Shown here piece after piece: positions 61,801 to 64,000 of a stretch of DNA of 64,000 nt. The DNA is from Amia ocellicauda (lineage: Eukaryota; Chordata; Actinopteri; Amiiformes; Amiidae). Positions within the stretch are counted from its first letter, which is position 1. The number at the start of each line of letters is the position of its first letter. The notes beneath the pieces were generated by a model. That model saw nothing but the letters and a program-made list of their open reading frames with translations. It was not told where the DNA came from and ran no database searches. The DNA is taken from contig NC_089851.1 of the NCBI RefSeq assembly GCF_036373705.1, positions 2,505,001-2,569,000 on the forward strand, written 5' to 3'. The position numbers and the translations under genes were made by a program.

Positions 61801-62114
61801 AAGAGTAAAAGCCACTCAGACACTGCCCTCCGACACCCCCTACCTCTCAACCACTTCCCATCTCTGTCCCCCACCTCCTCGCCGCTCCCACTGCTGCGGG
61901 GAGGTGAGCCGGCCCCCCTAGTCTGATTACCCCCCACCCCCATTACAAGAGAATGAGAAAAAGAGAGGGATAGAGAGAATGCAGAGCTGTAACATGCTGC
62001 AGTGCACTGTGGGATAGCGTACCGGGGTGGCGTGGGTCTTTCCTGCACAGCGGCCATGGTCTCGCCCCCCATGAGCCTCTCGACACTCACCTGAAAGTTG
62101 AACAGGAAGTCCAT
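42699..62114 (-). CDS. slc4a2: Anion exchanger 2 (Cl-/HCO3- exchanger), long isoform from a b-type first exon
   Basis: Coding exons in transcript order: 62114-62091, 56884-56719, 56447-56173, 56010-55865, 53108-52822, 50066-49930, 48329-48149, 48035-47900, 47708-47492, 47324-47219, 47045-46861, 46417-46201, 46000-45794, 45667-45519, 45392-45198, 45083-44847, 44750-44661, 44562-44396, 43933-43680, 43565-43396, 43154-42981 and 42779-42699 (1266 aa; human AE2 1241). All junctions are GT-AG and phases match. The first exon encodes only MDFLFNFQ, like the mammalian AE2b2 start. The N-terminal cytoplasmic domain has the His-rich [14 protein letters not shown] block, an acidic run and the pH-sensing [12 protein letters not shown] block. 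The membrane domain (about 700-1230) keeps IFMETQITT (transport Glu about 1036), SKLVK and three N-glycosylation sites (N890, N895, N909). The tail [12 protein letters not shown] ... NEMPMPV is AE2-specific. The long N-terminus excludes AE1; the NEMPMPV end favours AE2 over AE3. Confidence 0.96.
43989..44335 (+). repeat. (GA)n tract and three degenerate AATAAAGC repeat ends
   Basis: A (GA)n run at about 43993-44052 is followed by three degenerate segments with the pattern CTTTGGCA ... AATAAAGC ... TTGAATTTGAA, at about 44058-44110, 44190-44255 and 44290-44335. They fill most of the slc4a2 intron 43934-44395. Another related end lies at about 63520-63585. They look like remnants of one retroposon family's 3' end. 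Confidence 0.55.
48981..49025 (-). CDS. slc4a2: Alternative internal first coding exon of slc4a2
   Basis: Fifteen codons ([15 protein letters not shown]) start at an ATG in a near-ideal CCACCATGG context. They end in a canonical CAGAAG|GTGAGAAG donor in phase 0, exactly the phase of the next acceptor (48330, CAG|GTGTTTGTGG, VFVEL). The resulting short isoform would be 936 aa, replacing the first 345 residues. It drops the His-rich and acidic N-terminal segments but keeps the [12 protein letters not shown] block and the membrane domain. The position, directly before the VFVELNEL exon, parallels the cardiac AE3 start. Mammalian AE2c starts come from a nearby intron, but I know of no match for this peptide. 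A TATA box lies 277 bases upstream. Inferred from sequence, without transcript evidence. Confidence 0.7.
49302..49310 (-). promoter_or_regulatory. TATA box of internal slc4a2 promoter
   Basis: On the minus strand this reads TATATAAAG, a good TATA consensus. It lies 277 bases upstream of the alternative ATG at 49025, predicting a start near 49275 and a leader of about 250 bases. A second AT-rich block (TTTATTAATATTG, about 49218-49230) lies further downstream. Confidence 0.5.
49795..49866. repeat. (AAT)n joined to (ATT)n, self-complementary
   Basis: About 50 bases of AAT repeats run straight into about 22 bases of ATT repeats, so the tract can fold into an all-A/T hairpin. It is intronic in slc4a2, just downstream of exon 49930-50066. 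Confidence 0.9.
50067..52821 (-). other. slc4a2 intron between exons 52822-53108 and 49930-50066
   Basis: 2.75 kb with scattered CT/GA-rich tracts and a GC-richer part at about 50.9-51.8 kb. Several open frames up to about 180 codons occur there, but none resembles a known protein or has splice support. Confidence 0.45.
53109..54946 (-). other. slc4a2 intron between exons 55865-56010 and 52822-53108 (proximal part)
   Basis: Contains (CA)n at about 54429-54450, GT runs near 53927 and 54530, and a (GA)n tract at about 54897-54930 directly before LINE copy D. No gene is seen. Confidence 0.45.
54947..55789 (+). mobile_element. LINE reverse-transcriptase 3' fragment, copy D
   Basis: The best-preserved long copy. 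Frame 55019-55360 reads through the RT thumb-like region ([18 protein letters not shown] ... [15 protein letters not shown]), and 55474-55668 carries a downstream block ([14 protein letters not shown]). It begins at the same internal point as copy A at 2279. It is antisense to slc4a2, 75 bases from exon 55865-56010. It is non-functional because of stops and missing 5' domains. Confidence 0.85.
56885..62090 (-). other. slc4a2: slc4a2 first intron
   Basis: 5.2 kb between the MDFLFNFQ exon and the exon beginning PEGDPL. Probably regulatory in part, but I recognise no gene. It includes CT-rich tracts (59.05-59.10, 60.33-60.38 kb) and a partial inverted relative of the 4.9-kb repeat at about 60526-60600. 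No alternative first exon with a phase-0 donor was recognised with confidence. Confidence 0.45.
60526..60600 (-). repeat. Partial copy of the 4.9-kb dispersed repeat
   Basis: The stretch GGGTTACACCCTGGACGAGG ... CCAGTCCATCCCAGGGCA is the complement of the block near 5030-5075 in the plus-strand copy. Only a fragment remains, followed by a short CACA run. Confidence 0.55.
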
Positions 62115-62960
62115 GCTGGAGGCCCAGGCTGCCTGTCAAGCCCAGAGCTCAGAGGCGTGACGCTGCTGCCATCACTGTTTCGGTTTGTTTGCTTTTGTTT
62201 AGAATGACAGAAGAAGAAAAAAAACCTAGGCTAAAAAAAAAAAAAAAGCGCTAATCAAACACTCTGGGAAAGAAACATGCCGTATCCTTCCTCCCGTTCA
62301 CCCCCACCTGACACATGACCAGGTCAGTCCCAGAGGCAGGAAGACGATATTTTCCAGCGGCGGCCCCTTCCAAATCCCATTGCCAGCTTGCACAAACACA
62401 CACGCAACCACACGCCCACCCGCTGACAGATTCAGACTTGCTCTCCCGTACTGGGAGGAGTAATAATTAACTGCCGAGTTCACCAATGCCAGAGGATTTG
62501 GGGGACGGAGAGCAGCCACAGAGCAGACACGTAGTGGGGGGGGGAGGTTTTATTGCGTTTCCGTTAACTGCATTACACCTGTGTGTTGCCAGGCCTGATA
62601 CCAGGGATATGAAGCAATAAAAAATGATATATTGCAGCCATAAAGCATCTCCAGGCTGGGATACCTGCCAGGACAGGCAGCCACGTGTGGCACACTGAAC
62701 ACAGGGGTCCTGGGGAACAAATTGGTCTTTTTGGGGGGATTCCACAGCAGAGACTGAACTACACTGCATTATATTGCAAGGAAGAGAGCGAGAGAGTGAG
62801 GGAGGAGGAAGGAATATAATCATACTATTATCAATGATTTTCTTTTTTATTAATTTAATTTTAAATTGTTTAATCTATGCATTTATTTTCTATTTTATTT
62901 TTTTGTTTAACTTTATTTTCTATAAATCTATATTTTCCAGTTTATATATATCATAAAAAT
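62115..62960 (-). other. slc4a2: slc4a2 b-type promoter region
   Basis: Sequence upstream of the MDFLFNFQ exon. No TATA box is evident close to the ATG. It becomes very AT-rich beyond 62820. A minimal ATG-TGT-CAG|GTGGGG reading at 62316-62308 is discussed as a finding. Confidence 0.35.
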
Positions 62961-63489
62961 ATAACAACATAAGAAAGTGTCCAGTCGAGAGGAGGCCATT
63001 CGCCCCATCGTGCTCGTTTGGTGTCCATTAATAACTAAGTGATCAAGGATCCTATCCAGTCTGTTTTTGAATGTTCCCAAATTGTCTCTTCAGCCACATC
63101 GCTGGGGAGTTTGTTCAGATTGTGACGCCTCTCTGTGTGAAGAAGTGTCTCCTGTTTTCTGTCTTGAATGGCTTGAAGCCCAATTTCCATTTGTGTCCCG
63201 GGTGCGTGTGTCCCTGCTGATCTGGAAAAGCTCCTCTGGTTTGATGTGGTCGATGCCTTTCATGATTTTGAAGACTTGGATCAAGTCCCCACATAGTCTC
63301 CTCTGTTCCAGGGTGAAAAGGTTCAGTTCCTCAGTCTCTCAGTAGGACATTCCCTTCAGACCTGGAATAAGTCTGGTTGCTCTCCTCTGAACTGCCTCTA
63401 GAGCAGCGATATCTTTCTTGAAGTGTGGAGTCCAGAACTGTCCACAGTATCCAGATGAGCTCTAACTAGTGCATTGTACAGTCTGAACA
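62961..63489 (-). mobile_element. LINE 3' fragment, copy E
   Basis: About 530 bases on the minus strand with the same 3' tail (AACATAAGAAAGTGTCC) and the [18 protein letters not shown] block. It is 5'-truncated at the [10 protein letters not shown] block, shorter than copies A, C and D. Confidence 0.85.
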
Positions 63490-64000
63490 ATCTTATCAAA
63501 ATCTTATCAATTATATCACATGCTTTGGCAATACTTGTATACAAATGCCATGCTAATAAAGCCTGCATTGAATTGAACTGAATTGAGGGAGGAGAAGGTC
63601 GAGTTAATTCAGGCTTGGGCCTACACACAGTTGGGTGTGGACGTACGGGTGGGCGACTCTCTGACTTTCCCTCCCCAAGACACCGGAGGTGGGGGTCGGT
63701 TTCGGAAGCTGTGCCCATAGACAGGCTGCCCGGCCTGGCAGCGCACCAGGGCCCATTGTGCTCCCAACCCCAGCCAGGTGCTAAGCCATGAGATCAAAAC
63801 ACAAGAAACACACGAAAAAAGAGTGAGGATGAAAGGAAAAAAAAAAGACTCGAACCCCGCCGGTCGAGTCAGAGCTGGTTTTAATAAATCTGCGGAGGAA
63901 TGCGTGTGTGAGAGCGTACCAGCGCGTGCCACCCGCCCCCCCGGCTTCACTACCGAGCGTCAGCCGCTGCTCCGCTGCACGAAAGTGTGGACTCACAAAA
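63490..64000. other. Window end upstream of slc4a2 b exon
   Basis: Includes a retroposon 3' remnant at about 63520-63585 (CTTTGGCAATACTTG ... AATAAAGC ... TTGAATTGAA). The remainder is unassigned. The canonical a-type AE2 first exon is not seen here and may lie beyond the window. Confidence 0.35.

Noticed and set aside
42699-62114. Calling the exchanger slc4a1 because ubtf is next door, as in human 17q21
   Set aside because: The six N-terminal exons (His-rich, acidic, [14 protein letters not shown] blocks) and the NEMPMPV end match AE2, not AE1.

Overview
This window is nuclear DNA of a ray-finned fish. The evidence is split genes with GT-AG introns, vertebrate-type proteins, Tc1/mariner elements, repeated 5'-truncated LINE fragments and abundant microsatellites. 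I cannot name the species. Four protein-coding genes are intact. Their exons were joined by hand from splice sites and reading phase, and every total is a multiple of three.

Layout. 1-4.3 kb: AT-rich repeats and a LINE fragment. 4.3-8.9 kb (+): a chemerin-like secreted protein (rarres2, 4 exons, 160 aa), with an apparently intact Tc1-like transposon in its third intron. 9-11.1 kb: a decayed second transposon. 11.3-12.7 kb: an inverted repeat with CTCF-like cores, a CRE, a regularly spaced CCAAT array and the non-coding first exon of the next gene. 16.8-22.6 kb (+): fastk (9 coding exons, 941 aa, far longer than the mammalian protein). 22.6-25.9 kb: 3' flank with a poly(A) signal and a MITE. 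25.9-34.6 kb (-): ubtf or its ohnolog ubtfl (19 coding exons, 698 aa, five HMG boxes, acidic tail), with its 5' leader reaching about 37.1 kb. 37.2-42.7 kb: no recognised gene. 42.7-62.1 kb (-): slc4a2, the AE2 anion exchanger (22 coding exons, 1266 aa), containing a well-supported internal alternative first exon with its own TATA box.

The genes do not form a pathway. Chemerin is a secreted chemoattractant or adipokine, FASTK a mitochondrial RNA-binding protein, UBF an rDNA transcription factor, and AE2 a plasma-membrane Cl-/HCO3- exchanger. Their order is informative. Human 7q36.1 has SLC4A2 and FASTK convergent and adjacent (RARRES2 in the same band), while 17q21.31 has UBTF beside SLC4A1 in the same orientation. 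This window has fastk > < ubtf < slc4a2, which combines both human arrangements.

The best leads are the internal slc4a2 promoter/exon, the composite gene order, the enlarged Fastk, the altered chemerin C-terminus, the near-periodic CCAAT array and the intact DD36E-type transposon.
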